Made by a program: the position numbers and the translations under genes
Notes under the pieces: model-generated
What the model saw: only the letters and a program-made list of their open reading frames with translations
Told to the model about the DNA's origin: nothing
Databases searched by the model: none
NCBI GenBank assembly: GCA_947384095.1
Contig: CANDFU010000007.1
Coordinates: forward strand, 1 to 15,169
Origin: an uncultured Roseburia sp.
GTDB lineage: Bacteria; Bacillota; Clostridia; Lachnospirales; Lachnospiraceae
Direction of reading: 5' to 3'
Length of the DNA: 15,169 nucleotides
Part shown: positions 1-6,856 of the stretch, in pieces
Layout of the letters: the number at the start of each line of letters is the position of its first letter
Numbering within the stretch: position 1 is the first letter of the stretch

Positions 1-1069
1 GGTGGTGGCGGCATTGGGTGATCAGTTCCCGCATCATGGAATGGGTATTGGCGTTGCCGCCGTCCATGTGTCTGGTAATGTAGGGGATTTCTGCCCAGAC
101 GACGATCCCTGCCCTGTCGCACAGTTCATAGAAATACGAATCATGCTGGTAGTGCGCCAGCCGGACAGAATTGGCCCCGACTTCAAGGATGGCCGCCAGA
201 TCCTCTTCCATGTCTTTTCTGGAAATGGCGATACCGGCTCCTTTTCTGTCCTGGTGACGGGAGACGCCGCGGAGCGGATATTCTCTGCCGTTGAGCAGAA
301 ATCCCCGCCGGGCATCGATTTCCATGGTCCGGCAGCCGAAGGAAATGCTGATTTCGTCTCCGCTGTCAAGCCTGGCTGATACAGTGTAAAGACAGGGGGC
401 GTCCGGGCCATCCCACAGCCGGAGGTCTTTCAGATGGAACATACCTGTGGCGTAACCGTCGTGGGAGGTGACGGTCTGACTTTCGCCTTCCAGTGTGAGC
501 GTTACCCGGGCGGCATTTTGCCAGGTCTCCACGGCCACGTCGGCGGTGCGGGTGTTAAGGTCAAGGCAGGGGGTGACCCGGATGCCGGGGCCGCCGTCGG
601 TCAGAAGATCAAAGTGTTCGCCAGGGACGATGATCAGATTTACATCCCGGTAAAGGCCGCCATAAAAGGTAAAGTCTGCTTTCTGAGGATAGACACTGTC
701 GTTGGAGCTGTTGTCCACCGTGATACACAGCGTGTTCTGCTCTGCCAGGCCATCAGTCAGATCTGTCCGGAAGGTGGAATAGCCGCCCTCATGACGTATC
801 AGCTTTTTTCCGTTGAGGAAAACCTCAGCGGTCATGGCAGCGCCGTTGACTTCAAGGATGGCTTTGCCGCCTGGCGGAAGCTCTGGGCGGGCAAAGGTCT
901 TGTAATATGAGGCAGTTCCGCGCCAATAGTCGTTGCCGCCGTCCTGGCCGTCCACGGCGTTCCAGGTATGGGGGAGGCCGGTTTTAAGTGCATCATCGGC
1001 CATGCACTCCTGCGAAAGGGAAGTTTTGGAAAAATACCAATTTTTGTTGAAGTTTATCACGTTTCTCAT
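1..1069 (-). CDS. Glycoside hydrolase family 2 protein (beta-galactosidase/beta-glucuronidase type), 5' part
   Basis: The minus strand is open from the left edge to an ATG at 1067-1069, preceded by AAAGGAG at 1078-1084 with an 8-base spacer. This gives about 356 residues starting MRNVINFNKNWYF, with no stop before the edge. The order fits GH2: a jelly-roll sugar-binding domain (about residues 20-180, including YYKTFARPE, FLNGKKL and FYGGLYRDV), an Ig-like domain (about 185-265), then the start of the TIM barrel with the family hallmark RGVSRHQDR (His about 272), SVRLAHYQH and GIVVWAEIPY. GH2 enzymes hydrolyse terminal beta-galactosides, beta-glucuronides or beta-mannosides. The catalytic acid/base Asn-Glu and the nucleophile Glu lie beyond the left edge, so neither activity nor exact substrate can be judged. 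There is no signal peptide, suggesting a cytoplasmic enzyme. It is divergent from an AraC regulator that probably controls it. The family call is firm; the substrate is not. Confidence 0.93.
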   Translation of the reverse strand, partial: MRNVINFNKNWYFSKTSLSQECMADDALKTGLPHTWNAVDGQDGGNDYWRGTASYYKTFARPELPPGGKAILEVNGAAMTAEVFLNGKKLIRHEGGYSTFRTDLTDGLAEQNTLCITVDNSSNDSVYPQKADFTFYGGLYRDVNLIIVPGEHFDLLTDGGPGIRVTPCLDLNTRTADVAVETWQNAARVTLTLEGESQTVTSHDGYATGMFHLKDLRLWDGPDAPCLYTVSARLDSGDEISISFGCRTMEIDARRGFLLNGREYPLRGVSRHQDRKGAGIAISRKDMEEDLAAILEVGANSVRLAHYQHDSYFYELCDRAGIVVWAEIPYITRHMDGGNANTHSMMRELITQCRHH

Positions 1070-1170
1070 GATATCTGCTCCTTTCTGTTTTTGATGTGCG
1101 GTGAGAGTTTTTTCTCTCTATTTATGGTTATATCAGCAAAACAGGCAGAGCGATAGGATATTTATTTTAT

Positions 1171-1189
1171 CAAATAGTATTTTTATTTG
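1171..1189. promoter_or_regulatory. Candidate operator palindrome between GH2 and araC-type genes
   Basis: CAAATA at 1171-1176 and TATTTG at 1184-1189 form a perfect 6-bp inverted repeat with a 7-base spacer. It sits in the AT-rich divergent spacer, just upstream of the likely AraC-gene promoter. A regulator site here could act on both divergent genes. AraC proteins more often bind direct repeats, and AT-rich DNA yields such palindromes by chance, so this is only a candidate. Confidence 0.3.
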
Positions 1190-1194
1190 TTTTC

Positions 1195-1223
1195 TTGCAG
1201 GTTTGCAAAAATATTGCTATAAT
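1195..1223 (+). promoter_or_regulatory. Probable sigma-A promoter of the AraC-type gene
   Basis: TATAAT at 1218-1223 is a perfect -10 box and is preceded by TGC (1215-1217), giving an extended -10 (TGnTATAAT). TTGCAG at 1195-1200 is a weak -35 at an ideal 17-base spacing, which the extended -10 would compensate for. The start codon lies 33 bases downstream. TTGCA occurs twice at 1195-1199 and 1203-1207, overlapping the -35, and could be a direct-repeat binding site. Confidence 0.6.
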
Positions 1224-1256
1224 ACAAAATAAAAGTCCTATTGTGAGGAAAGTGTG

Positions 1257-2486
1257 ATGGCAGATTCTTTTACTCTTATGCACCTTGTCTTGGAAGAGCT
1301 GAATATCAGAACTACGGAGCTGCGCCTTCCCGTCCGTACGGTGGCTGATTTTCCGGATATGGGTTTGCGAAGGTTTTTATTTGGAGAAGAGGCCCTTTTC
1401 CATGAGACGCTGCCGCCGATAAAGCAGTTGCAGGGAGAGAGGGCCAAGGTCTGGCTGATCAGGGATCGTTATCTGTGCAGATATTTTTTTAGCGCGGATG
1501 CAGACGGGTCCGGCCGGTGCCGGCTGATAGGGCCATATCTGACAAAAGAACCTGTAATGCGCGACATTACCGATATTGGCGGGAAGGCGGGGCTTCCGAC
1601 GGCTGGTTATGATTTTCTGCGGACTTATTACAGGATGTTGCCAAAGGTCAGGGATCAGAATATGCTGGAGGTATTGTTCCGGTCGCATTATATGCTGGAA
1701 TATGGACAGGCCGGGTTTGAACTCGTCACCTGGGAGATGGGTATCGTCGAATATTCTGCCCTGCCCGGTTATAGCCTGGAAAGTTCCGCCGGTTTGAAGG
1801 ATTTTCTGGAACACAATTATCTTTTTGAACGGAGAATGACAGACTGCATCGCCCAGGGCAATCCTGCCGGGGCGATTGCCGTTTATTCGAAGCTACAGAA
1901 AAACGGGCTGGAAGCGCGCACAAATAGTACGCTGCGGGACGGTAAAAATTTTATGATTGTCTTAAATACTTTGTGCCGTGTGGCTGCCTACCGGGGAGGA
2001 GCCGGTCCGTCTGATCTTGACAGGTGGACAAGGGAATTTATCATAAGGATCGAAAACGCGGCTGACATCCGGGAAATCAGACCTCTGGGTATCAGGATGC
2101 TGAGAAAATATTGCGAGCTTGTACGCTCGGCAGAGAGCGTGCAGTACAGCCCGGTAGTCCGTAAGGCGGTCGATTTCATTTCCGGTTCATTTGATTCGGA
2201 TCTTTCGTTGAAAGGGATGGCGGCCAGCTCCGGCGTCAGTCCGTCCTATTTTTCGACTCTTTTTAAAAAAGAAACGGGAAAGTCTTTCACGGAGTATGTG
2301 AAGGAAAAGCGTCTGGATTTTGCTGCGCAGCTCCTGCTGCAGACCAGCCTTCCGGTCGGCACGGTCGCTGCCGAGTGTGGTATTCCGGATAATAATTATT
2401 TTGCCCGGGTATTTAAGGCGTGGACGGGAATGACGCCCCTTCAGTATCGCGGCAATAAGAAGCGGAATATACCAGAAAATGTATAA
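1257..2486 (+). CDS. AraC-family transcriptional regulator
   Basis: A 409-residue DNA-binding regulator. The C-terminal hundred residues (about 300-400) are a typical AraC/XylS double helix-turn-helix: LSLKGMAASSGVSPSYFSTLFKKETG is the first motif and LPVGTVAAECGIPDNNYFARVFKAW followed by GMTPLQYR is the second. The roughly 300 N-terminal residues match no domain I can name; they are probably the sensor and oligomerisation part, as in other long AraC regulators next to sugar genes. I chose ATG 1257 rather than the overlapping GTG 1254 because GAGGAA (1245-1250) is six bases from the ATG but only three from the GTG. It is divergent from the GH2 gene and upstream of the YhcH and galactose-binding-like genes, so it likely activates sugar use in response to a ligand. 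That role is inferred from position only. Confidence 0.9.
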   Translation: MADSFTLMHLVLEELNIRTTELRLPVRTVADFPDMGLRRFLFGEEALFHETLPPIKQLQGERAKVWLIRDRYLCRYFFSADADGSGRCRLIGPYLTKEPVMRDITDIGGKAGLPTAGYDFLRTYYRMLPKVRDQNMLEVLFRSHYMLEYGQAGFELVTWEMGIVEYSALPGYSLESSAGLKDFLEHNYLFERRMTDCIAQGNPAGAIAVYSKLQKNGLEARTNSTLRDGKNFMIVLNTLCRVAAYRGGAGPSDLDRWTREFIIRIENAADIREIRPLGIRMLRKYCELVRSAESVQYSPVVRKAVDFISGSFDSDLSLKGMAASSGVSPSYFSTLFKKETGKSFTEYVKEKRLDFAAQLLLQTSLPVGTVAAECGIPDNNYFARVFKAWTGMTPLQYRGNKKRNIPENV

Positions 2487-2576
2487 AAAATACCTGTTAT
2501 TTGTTTTGATTTCCTGATAAAATGAATAGAAAAGACAATGTCTGACAATCGTTTTTCGAAAAAGGAGGGAATGTTC

Positions 2577-3056
2577 ATGATTTTTTCATCTGTCGATGCA
2601 CGGGAATGTCCTTATGCGTATCCTGCGGCCATTCAGACTGCGTTAAAGTGGATTGCCGATCACGACGTCGCCTGTATGGATGCAGGTACGTATGAGATTT
2701 GCGGGCGGGATCTGTACATCAATATCCAGGATATCACGACACGGCCTGCAGAGGAATGCCGCCCGGAACGGCACAATGAGTATCTCGATATCCAGTACAT
2801 CGTATCCGGCGTGGAGCGGATGGGCTGTGCGCCTTATACCGGAAGCGAGCCTGTTCTTGCGGATTATTCGGACAAGGACTTTGTTTTTTACAAGGATCCG
2901 GAGCGGGAAGTTTTTGTCGACGTAACACCCGGCTGCTACTGTATTTTTTTCTCCAATGATATTCATCGCCCGGGCTGCGCCGCCGGCGAGCCAGGAAATG
3001 TCCGCAAGGTCGTGGCCAAGGTAAAGATTTCAAAAATGGGAGAAGCGCAGGTTTAA
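2577..3056 (+). CDS. YhcH/YjgK/YiaL (EbgC-like) family protein
   Basis: A 159-residue cytosolic protein of the single-domain cupin-like family that includes YhcH (sialic acid loci) and EbgC (small subunit of evolved beta-galactosidase). Members bind a metal and are thought to act on or bind sugars; the reaction is not settled for most. Visible hallmarks are ERHNEYLDIQYIVSGVERMG, with His66, Glu68, Asp71 and Glu80, and FFSNDIHRPG, with His130. These are the expected metal-ligand positions. Length is normal for the family (about 150). I chose ATG 2577 because AGGAGG at 2563-2568 lies eight bases upstream; an in-frame ATG at 2571 is too close, and one at 2538 lacks a ribosome site. It follows the AraC gene by 90 bases and precedes the galactose-binding-like gene by 21. 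EbgC partners a GH2 enzyme in E. coli, so pairing with the divergent GH2 is plausible. Confidence 0.9.
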   Translation: MIFSSVDARECPYAYPAAIQTALKWIADHDVACMDAGTYEICGRDLYINIQDITTRPAEECRPERHNEYLDIQYIVSGVERMGCAPYTGSEPVLADYSDKDFVFYKDPEREVFVDVTPGCYCIFFSNDIHRPGCAAGEPGNVRKVVAKVKISKMGEAQV

Positions 3057-3077
3057 AAGGAAGGGGGAAGAAAAGGG

Positions 3078-3899
3078 ATGGCAGAACTGAGTATTGCCGT
3101 GTTAAACGGCCGGGGAGATGTTGTATGCAGGACAGAGGGAAAAGAGGAAATCCGGATTGTCCATCAGGGAAAATATGAGCCGGGGGACACGATTATTTTT
3201 ACGACGGATGAGGTTCCTGCTTTTTACATTATCCGTGTGGACGGGGCGATGGATGAGGCATATGTATATCTCACACAGGAACGGGTGGAGTATCCGATTC
3301 CGTTTGAGCAGGAAAATCCGTTTCAGGCTGAGCGGATTTCCTACAGCCCTGGCGCGTTTATCGGAGAACGCCACTATATCACGATGCGGAGAGCCAGAAT
3401 CCAGGAAAACGAAAATTACCGCAACCTGGCGGCGAACGTGATGGATCAGCAGGACGATAAGGGATGTTATCCCCATGTCCATGCGAACGCACAGACACAG
3501 GGACCGATCGCATCACTGTTTGCTCCGCGCAACGTCATTGACGGAGTGCTGGCCAATACCTGCCACTGGCCCTGGCCTTTTCAGTCCTGGGGGATTGACC
3601 AGAGAGCAGACGCAGAGATCACGGTGGAGTTTGGCCGGCCGGTGGATGTGGAAGAGCTGCGGCTGACGACCCGGGCGGACTTTCCGCATGACAGCTGGTG
3701 GGTGCAGGGGACGGTGTCATTTTCCGACGGCAGCAGCGAGCAGGTAAAACTGGATAAGCTGGCAGAGCCCCAGGCGTTTCCCATCAGACGCAACGGCATC
3801 ACCTGGGTGAAAGTGGGGCAGCTGATCAAGGCGGACGATCCTTCCGTTTTTCCTGCGCTGACGCAGATCGAGGTGTTTGGAAGAAATTCGGACCGGTAA
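3078..3899 (+). CDS. Carbohydrate-binding-like protein, galactose-binding fold in C-terminal half
   Basis: A 273-residue protein with no signal peptide or membrane segment. The second half (about residues 150-270) resembles F5/8C-type galactose-binding beta-sandwiches: NVIDG near the start, a DAEITVEFGRPVDVEELRL strand pair, FSDGSSEQVKL, and a closing TQIEVFGRN strand. The first half is beta-rich with no domain I can name. An aromatic cluster (CHWPWPFQSWG and DSWWVQG) could form a sugar platform. It lies 21 bases after the YhcH-family gene and is probably co-transcribed; the terminator 47 bases downstream ends the unit. The start has a purine-rich leader (AAGGAAGGGGG) rather than a crisp Shine-Dalgarno. 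I infer a sugar-binding or sugar-processing role in the same pathway as the GH2 enzyme. No catalytic motif is visible. Confidence 0.72.
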   Translation: MAELSIAVLNGRGDVVCRTEGKEEIRIVHQGKYEPGDTIIFTTDEVPAFYIIRVDGAMDEAYVYLTQERVEYPIPFEQENPFQAERISYSPGAFIGERHYITMRRARIQENENYRNLAANVMDQQDDKGCYPHVHANAQTQGPIASLFAPRNVIDGVLANTCHWPWPFQSWGIDQRADAEITVEFGRPVDVEELRLTTRADFPHDSWWVQGTVSFSDGSSEQVKLDKLAEPQAFPIRRNGITWVKVGQLIKADDPSVFPALTQIEVFGRNSDR

Positions 3900-3945
3900 A
3901 GCCTGCGGTAAGTGCGGCGTCTGAACCGGGTTTCAAAGACTTTGC

Positions 3946-3969
3946 GGCGGGGCCGTCCGCCTGTTTTTT
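3946..3969 (+). terminator. Intrinsic terminator after the carbohydrate-binding-like gene
   Basis: GGCGG (3946-3950) pairs with CCGCC (3957-3961), plus an inner G-T pair (3951/3956), leaving the loop GCCG. TG and then six T residues (3964-3969) follow. The short GC stem, tetraloop and U-run are classic. It lies 47 bases after the stop codon at 3899. Confidence 0.85.
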
Positions 3970-3976
3970 CTGGGTT

Positions 3977-4018
3977 ACACAGGGCATGCGTTCTGCAGCG
4001 TGCCCTGTGTCTGATTTT
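3977..4018 (+). terminator. Second long hairpin, possible back-up terminator
   Basis: ACACAGGGCA (3977-3986) is perfectly complementary to TGCCCTGTGT (4001-4010). Allowing one G-T pair, the stem extends to 13 bp around an 8-base loop (GTTCTGCA). The tail is CTGATTTTGC, so the T-run is weak. It may reinforce the terminator just upstream or protect an RNA end. Confidence 0.5.
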
Positions 4019-4187
4019 GCTGATCTGTTTCGCAATTACCGGCAGGATGCACGGCGATCCTGTCCATTCTATTCGTATACTCCTGACTGCAATACTTTTC
4101 TTTCAGTAAAAATCCCTTTTCGGTAACCAGCCTGAAAACGCAAGGACTGACTCACAGACTGATCTTTACAAATGTGTGAAACTGAAA

Positions 4188-4203
4188 TTAGATAAAAATC
4201 TAA
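4188..4203. promoter_or_regulatory. Candidate operator O1 (TTAGAT-N4-ATCTAA)
   Basis: TTAGAT (4188-4193), AAAA, then ATCTAA (4198-4203) make a perfect 6-4-6 palindrome ending nine bases upstream of the -35 box of the MFS gene. Size and symmetry suit a dimeric winged-helix repressor. The obvious candidate binder is the ArsR-like protein encoded two genes down; that link is inference. Confidence 0.5.
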
Positions 4204-4211
4204 AATTAGAA

Positions 4212-4240
4212 TTGAGTATTAGATGGATATGTGATATTAT
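4212..4240 (+). promoter_or_regulatory. Probable promoter of the MFS-regulator operon
   Basis: TTGAGT (4212-4217) as -35 and TATTAT (4235-4240) as -10 are separated by 17 bases. A perfect TATAAT overlaps at 4238-4243 but would need a 20-base spacer. Transcription would start near 4246-4250, inside the second candidate operator, so a bound repressor would block initiation. Confidence 0.6.
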
Positions 4241-4247
4241 AATGATT

Positions 4248-4265
4248 ATTAGAAGGCCATCTAAT
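4248..4265. promoter_or_regulatory. Candidate operator O2 (ATTAGA-N6-TCTAAT)
   Basis: ATTAGA (4248-4253) and TCTAAT (4260-4265) form a perfect 6-6-6 palindrome at the expected transcription start of the MFS gene. It shares its half-site with O1 upstream of the -35. Two like sites flanking a promoter suggest repression by looping or co-operative binding. Confidence 0.45.
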
Positions 4266-4348
4266 GCAAAGTTTCACACACATCTGTTTCCTGCCGGGAC
4301 TTACAGGTATGGCCGGCCGGAAAATGAGAAAAGGAAATGAGGCAGATT

Positions 4349-5638
4349 ATGAACAGAAAAAAAGATACGGACAAAAGCGTCGGTTACCGCCAGGTGTTTA
4401 CACAGAAGGAATATTGTAAGATTATATTTGCAAATCTGATCAGCCGTTTCGGCGATTCCGTTGATGCGATCGCATTTACCTGGCTGGTCTATGAAGTAAC
4501 GGGCAGCGCTTCCTGGTCGGCATATATCGGGGCGCTCAATATGCTGCCGACGATTCTGCTGCAGCCGTTTGCCGGCCCGGTGGCGGAGCGCATGGATAAG
4601 AAAAAAGTTACGGTCGTGTCGGATCTCATACGCGCACTGATCGTCGCGGCCCTGGCCTTAGGCTATGTGTCTGGAAACTTAAATCCGTGGATAATGGCGG
4701 CGTTTACGCTGGTTATTTCCTCGGTGGAGGCGTTTCATATGCCGGCAGGCACGGCATTGATTCCGAAAGTGCTTAAGAAAGAGTACTATGAATACGGCAT
4801 GTCCTTAAATACCATCGGGGGAAGGGCGATGGAACTGCTCGGCATCGGAGCGGCGGGCATCATTATCGGAACGGCGGGCGTCGGCGGGGCAATCCTGATC
4901 GATGCGCTGACTTTTTTTGGCTCTGCGGCCGTGCGCATGACACTGCGGGTGGAAAAAGAGGAGACGCGGCGGAAGGTGAACGATGGCCTGGGAATGAGGC
5001 AGTATTTTAAGGAGCTTGCGGAGGGATTTTGCTATATCAGAGGCAGAAAAAGTCTGCTGCAGCTGGTGTTTATGGCTTTTCTGGTGAACGCCATGCTGGT
5101 GCCGTTCAATTCGTTTCAGGCGCCGCTCGTCGCCGATGTGCTCGGCCAGGAGAGCAGCCTGTTAAGTGTGATCGGGATTGCGGTCACGGCGGGGATGGCG
5201 CTTGGAAGCTTTTTGTTTCCGTACCTGTCGAAGCGGGGCACGGTTCGCGGATTTATTTTCAGCAATGGCCTGGGCATGTCCGTCCTGCTGGGAATGATGA
5301 CGGCGGGAAGCTTTTTTAAAGGACAGACGCTGGCAGTCTATGTCGTCACGGCAGCGGTGATGGCGGGACTCGGCTTTTTTGCCGGAATGCTCTCTGCGAT
5401 GCTGGGCGTACAGTTTTTAAAATGTGTGGAGGAAAACTATATGGCGCGGGCCAACGCTTTGTTTTCCGCCGGGGCTGCGGCGGCCGTGCCGTTATCCTCC
5501 GTATTTTTCGGCATGATTGTGCGCTATGTGCCGATCAGAGAACTTTTGATTGCAAGCGGCATTTTTTGTGGTATGATCTTTATAGGAATCCGGATAGCTG
5601 GGATCCGTTTCGAGGAGGAGTGCGACGAAAACGGCTGA
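4349..5638 (+). CDS. MFS transporter, exporter-like
   Basis: A 429-residue inner-membrane protein with about 11-12 hydrophobic segments and a longer polar loop near mid-length (EEETRRKVNDGLGMRQYFKELAEGF) separating the two halves. After the second segment, GPVAERMDKKK (about 76-86) matches MFS motif A, the loop 2-3 signature. The type with FGDSVDAIAFTWLVYEVTGSASW at the N-terminus resembles the MFS_3 / enterobactin-exporter-like group, which mostly move small molecules or drugs out of the cell using the proton gradient. I prefer ATG 4349 because GAGG (4339-4342) lies six bases upstream; an in-frame ATG at 4337 directly abuts its AAGGAA. The regulator gene starts 41 bases after the stop. The substrate is unknown. 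Confidence 0.9.
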   Translation: MNRKKDTDKSVGYRQVFTQKEYCKIIFANLISRFGDSVDAIAFTWLVYEVTGSASWSAYIGALNMLPTILLQPFAGPVAERMDKKKVTVVSDLIRALIVAALALGYVSGNLNPWIMAAFTLVISSVEAFHMPAGTALIPKVLKKEYYEYGMSLNTIGGRAMELLGIGAAGIIIGTAGVGGAILIDALTFFGSAAVRMTLRVEKEETRRKVNDGLGMRQYFKELAEGFCYIRGRKSLLQLVFMAFLVNAMLVPFNSFQAPLVADVLGQESSLLSVIGIAVTAGMALGSFLFPYLSKRGTVRGFIFSNGLGMSVLLGMMTAGSFFKGQTLAVYVVTAAVMAGLGFFAGMLSAMLGVQFLKCVEENYMARANALFSAGAAAAVPLSSVFFGMIVRYVPIRELLIASGIFCGMIFIGIRIAGIRFEEECDENG

Positions 5639-5679
5639 TTTCTGCTATCCGGGTATGTGCAGAAATGAGGTCATACGGG

Positions 5680-6852
5680 ATGGATATCAGAATTTGCAGT
5701 CAGATCGACTATGTGTCTGAGGGATATGAGCTTTTGTGCCTGCTGGCGAAAGGGGCCGGAGAACACATTGAAAAGATAAAAAAAGCGGTTTCAGAACGAT
5801 ACCAGGCAGACCCGGAACATACGAAGCGGTGCATTCAGCTGACAGAGCTGATTACAGACCGTGCCGGGGAGGTGTTTTCGGACAGGATGAAGGAGATCGG
5901 GGAGCTTTTCGGAGTGATGGAGGAGAAGGTGCTCCCGGCGGAGCTTCTGGTCTGTACGAATGACCTGCTGGGGGAGGATGCACGCTGCTTTTCGGACGGG
6001 AGCGATCTGCTCGCGTACTACCGGAGCCTGACGGAGGAGGAGAGGGACGGATGGTTTTTAAAGAGTCTGGAAGAGTCGATGGAGCAGGAGGAGTTTTTTG
6101 AAATGGTCGGCAACGCGGCGCGTGGAATCCATGTGGATGACGCGGTCCGTCTGCGCAACATCTTCAGTCGTATTCAGAAAACGGATCTGACGTATGAGAA
6201 CAAGGCCCGGGTGCAGGAGTTTTACCTGAACCGGGATTCCTATATGGAAGTGATCGCGTCGCTTCTTGACACGGCGGCCGTTTTGCTGCGGGAATTTCGG
6301 GAACAGATGCTTGCAGTCTGTAAAACATGGGAGCGGTACTGGCGTGCAGTGGCGGCGGACGGTCGCTTTTTTGCCCGGGTGGACCGGATTGTGGCGGTCG
6401 GGGAGGAGAAAAAAAGAGAGGGAGCGCTGGTGATGCCGGGAATCGTAAACAGCGGGACGTTTTATGTGCTGCTGGACGAAGGGCTGATGGCGGGGGCGAA
6501 ACAGCGGATTCCGGTTTTCAGGATTGGCGCAATGATAATAGAAGATATTGACTGGGAGAGTCCTGCAAAAGAGGAATACCGCCTGAACGAGCTGGTTCCG
6601 GTCTGGAAGGCGCTGGGAGAGCAGAGTAAGGCTGAGATTCTGATGTTTGTCAGGGACAGGCCGGCTTACGGCAGCGAGATCGCGAAAAAGTTCGGGCTTA
6701 CGACGGCGACGGTATCGCACCACATGAACCGGCTGCTCAATTTACGGCTGGTGCAGGCAGAGCTGCGGGATGGAAAAGTGTACTATCAGGTCAGGAAAGA
6801 GCGTCTGGCCGAAGTGTTTGAGCAGAGCAGAAAATTATTTGGCGGGGTATGA
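5680..6852 (+). CDS. Large regulator with C-terminal ArsR-like winged helix
   Basis: A 390-residue protein. The last 90 residues (from about 302) form an ArsR/SmtB-like winged helix: LVPVWKALGEQSKAEILMFV, then GSEIAKKFGLTTATVSHHMNRL as the helix-turn-helix and LRLVQAELRDGKVYYQVR as the wing. The N-terminal 300 residues are mostly helical and charged, with no domain I can name; classic ArsR repressors are only about 100-120 residues. No metal-binding CxC is visible in the winged helix, so a non-metal ligand is more likely. I chose ATG 5680, with GAGG (5667-5670) nine bases upstream. The frame stays open back to 5422, but that stretch overlaps the MFS gene and reads as non-protein. It is downstream of the MFS gene and probably represses their shared promoter at the ATTAGAT sites. 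topB starts four bases after its stop. Confidence 0.85.
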   Translation: MDIRICSQIDYVSEGYELLCLLAKGAGEHIEKIKKAVSERYQADPEHTKRCIQLTELITDRAGEVFSDRMKEIGELFGVMEEKVLPAELLVCTNDLLGEDARCFSDGSDLLAYYRSLTEEERDGWFLKSLEESMEQEEFFEMVGNAARGIHVDDAVRLRNIFSRIQKTDLTYENKARVQEFYLNRDSYMEVIASLLDTAAVLLREFREQMLAVCKTWERYWRAVAADGRFFARVDRIVAVGEEKKREGALVMPGIVNSGTFYVLLDEGLMAGAKQRIPVFRIGAMIIEDIDWESPAKEEYRLNELVPVWKALGEQSKAEILMFVRDRPAYGSEIAKKFGLTTATVSHHMNRLLNLRLVQAELRDGKVYYQVRKERLAEVFEQSRKLFGGV

Positions 6853-6856
6853 GAGT

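Larger units (their letters stand above)
4172..4283. repeat. Compound 112-bp inverted repeat enclosing the MFS-gene promoter
   Basis: TGTGTGAAACT (4173-4183) recurs inverted as AGTTTCACACA (4270-4280). Just inside each arm is ATTAGAT: at 4187-4193 on the left after 3 bases, and as ATCTAAT at 4259-4265 on the right, separated from its arm by 4 bases. The outer arms and inner half-sites therefore repeat together as a two-part inverted block of about 22 bases. More ATTAGA copies lie between, at 4205-4210, 4218-4223 and 4248-4253. A regulator array is the most likely reading; remnants of a miniature inverted-repeat element are the alternative. Confidence 0.6.
3900..4348. other. 449-bp spacer: terminators, then regulated promoter region
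   Basis: No gene is supported here. From left to right it holds an intrinsic terminator (3946-3969), a second long hairpin (3977-4018), and about 150 bases with little structure except CAGGAT/ATCCTG (4043-4048 and 4057-4062) around an 8-base loop. Then comes an AT-rich 112-bp compound inverted repeat (4172-4283) with the promoter of the MFS gene inside, and the leader of that gene. A 65-codon open frame at 3912-4109 runs through both hairpins and is not credible. Confidence 0.75.

Noticed and set aside
2-910. Plus-strand open frames at 2-379 and 434-910
   Set aside because: They are antisense to the GH2 gene, whose minus-strand frame is open over the whole stretch and gives clear GH2 motifs.
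3912-4109. 65-codon open frame in the spacer after the carbohydrate-binding-like gene
   Set aside because: It spans a strong terminator and a second hairpin, has no convincing ribosome site and reads as no recognisable protein.
4187-4265. ATTAGA repeats as a small CRISPR-like array
   Set aside because: The words are only 6-7 bases, unevenly spaced and in both orientations; they fit operator half-sites better.
5422-5679. N-terminal extension of the ArsR-like regulator
   Set aside because: This part overlaps the MFS gene in another frame and lacks protein-like composition; ATG 5680 has a ribosome site and begins the protein-like sequence.
6058-6723. 221-codon minus-strand open frame
   Set aside because: It lies wholly antisense to the regulator gene, is rich in Arg, His and Pro in the manner of shadow frames, and shows no domain.
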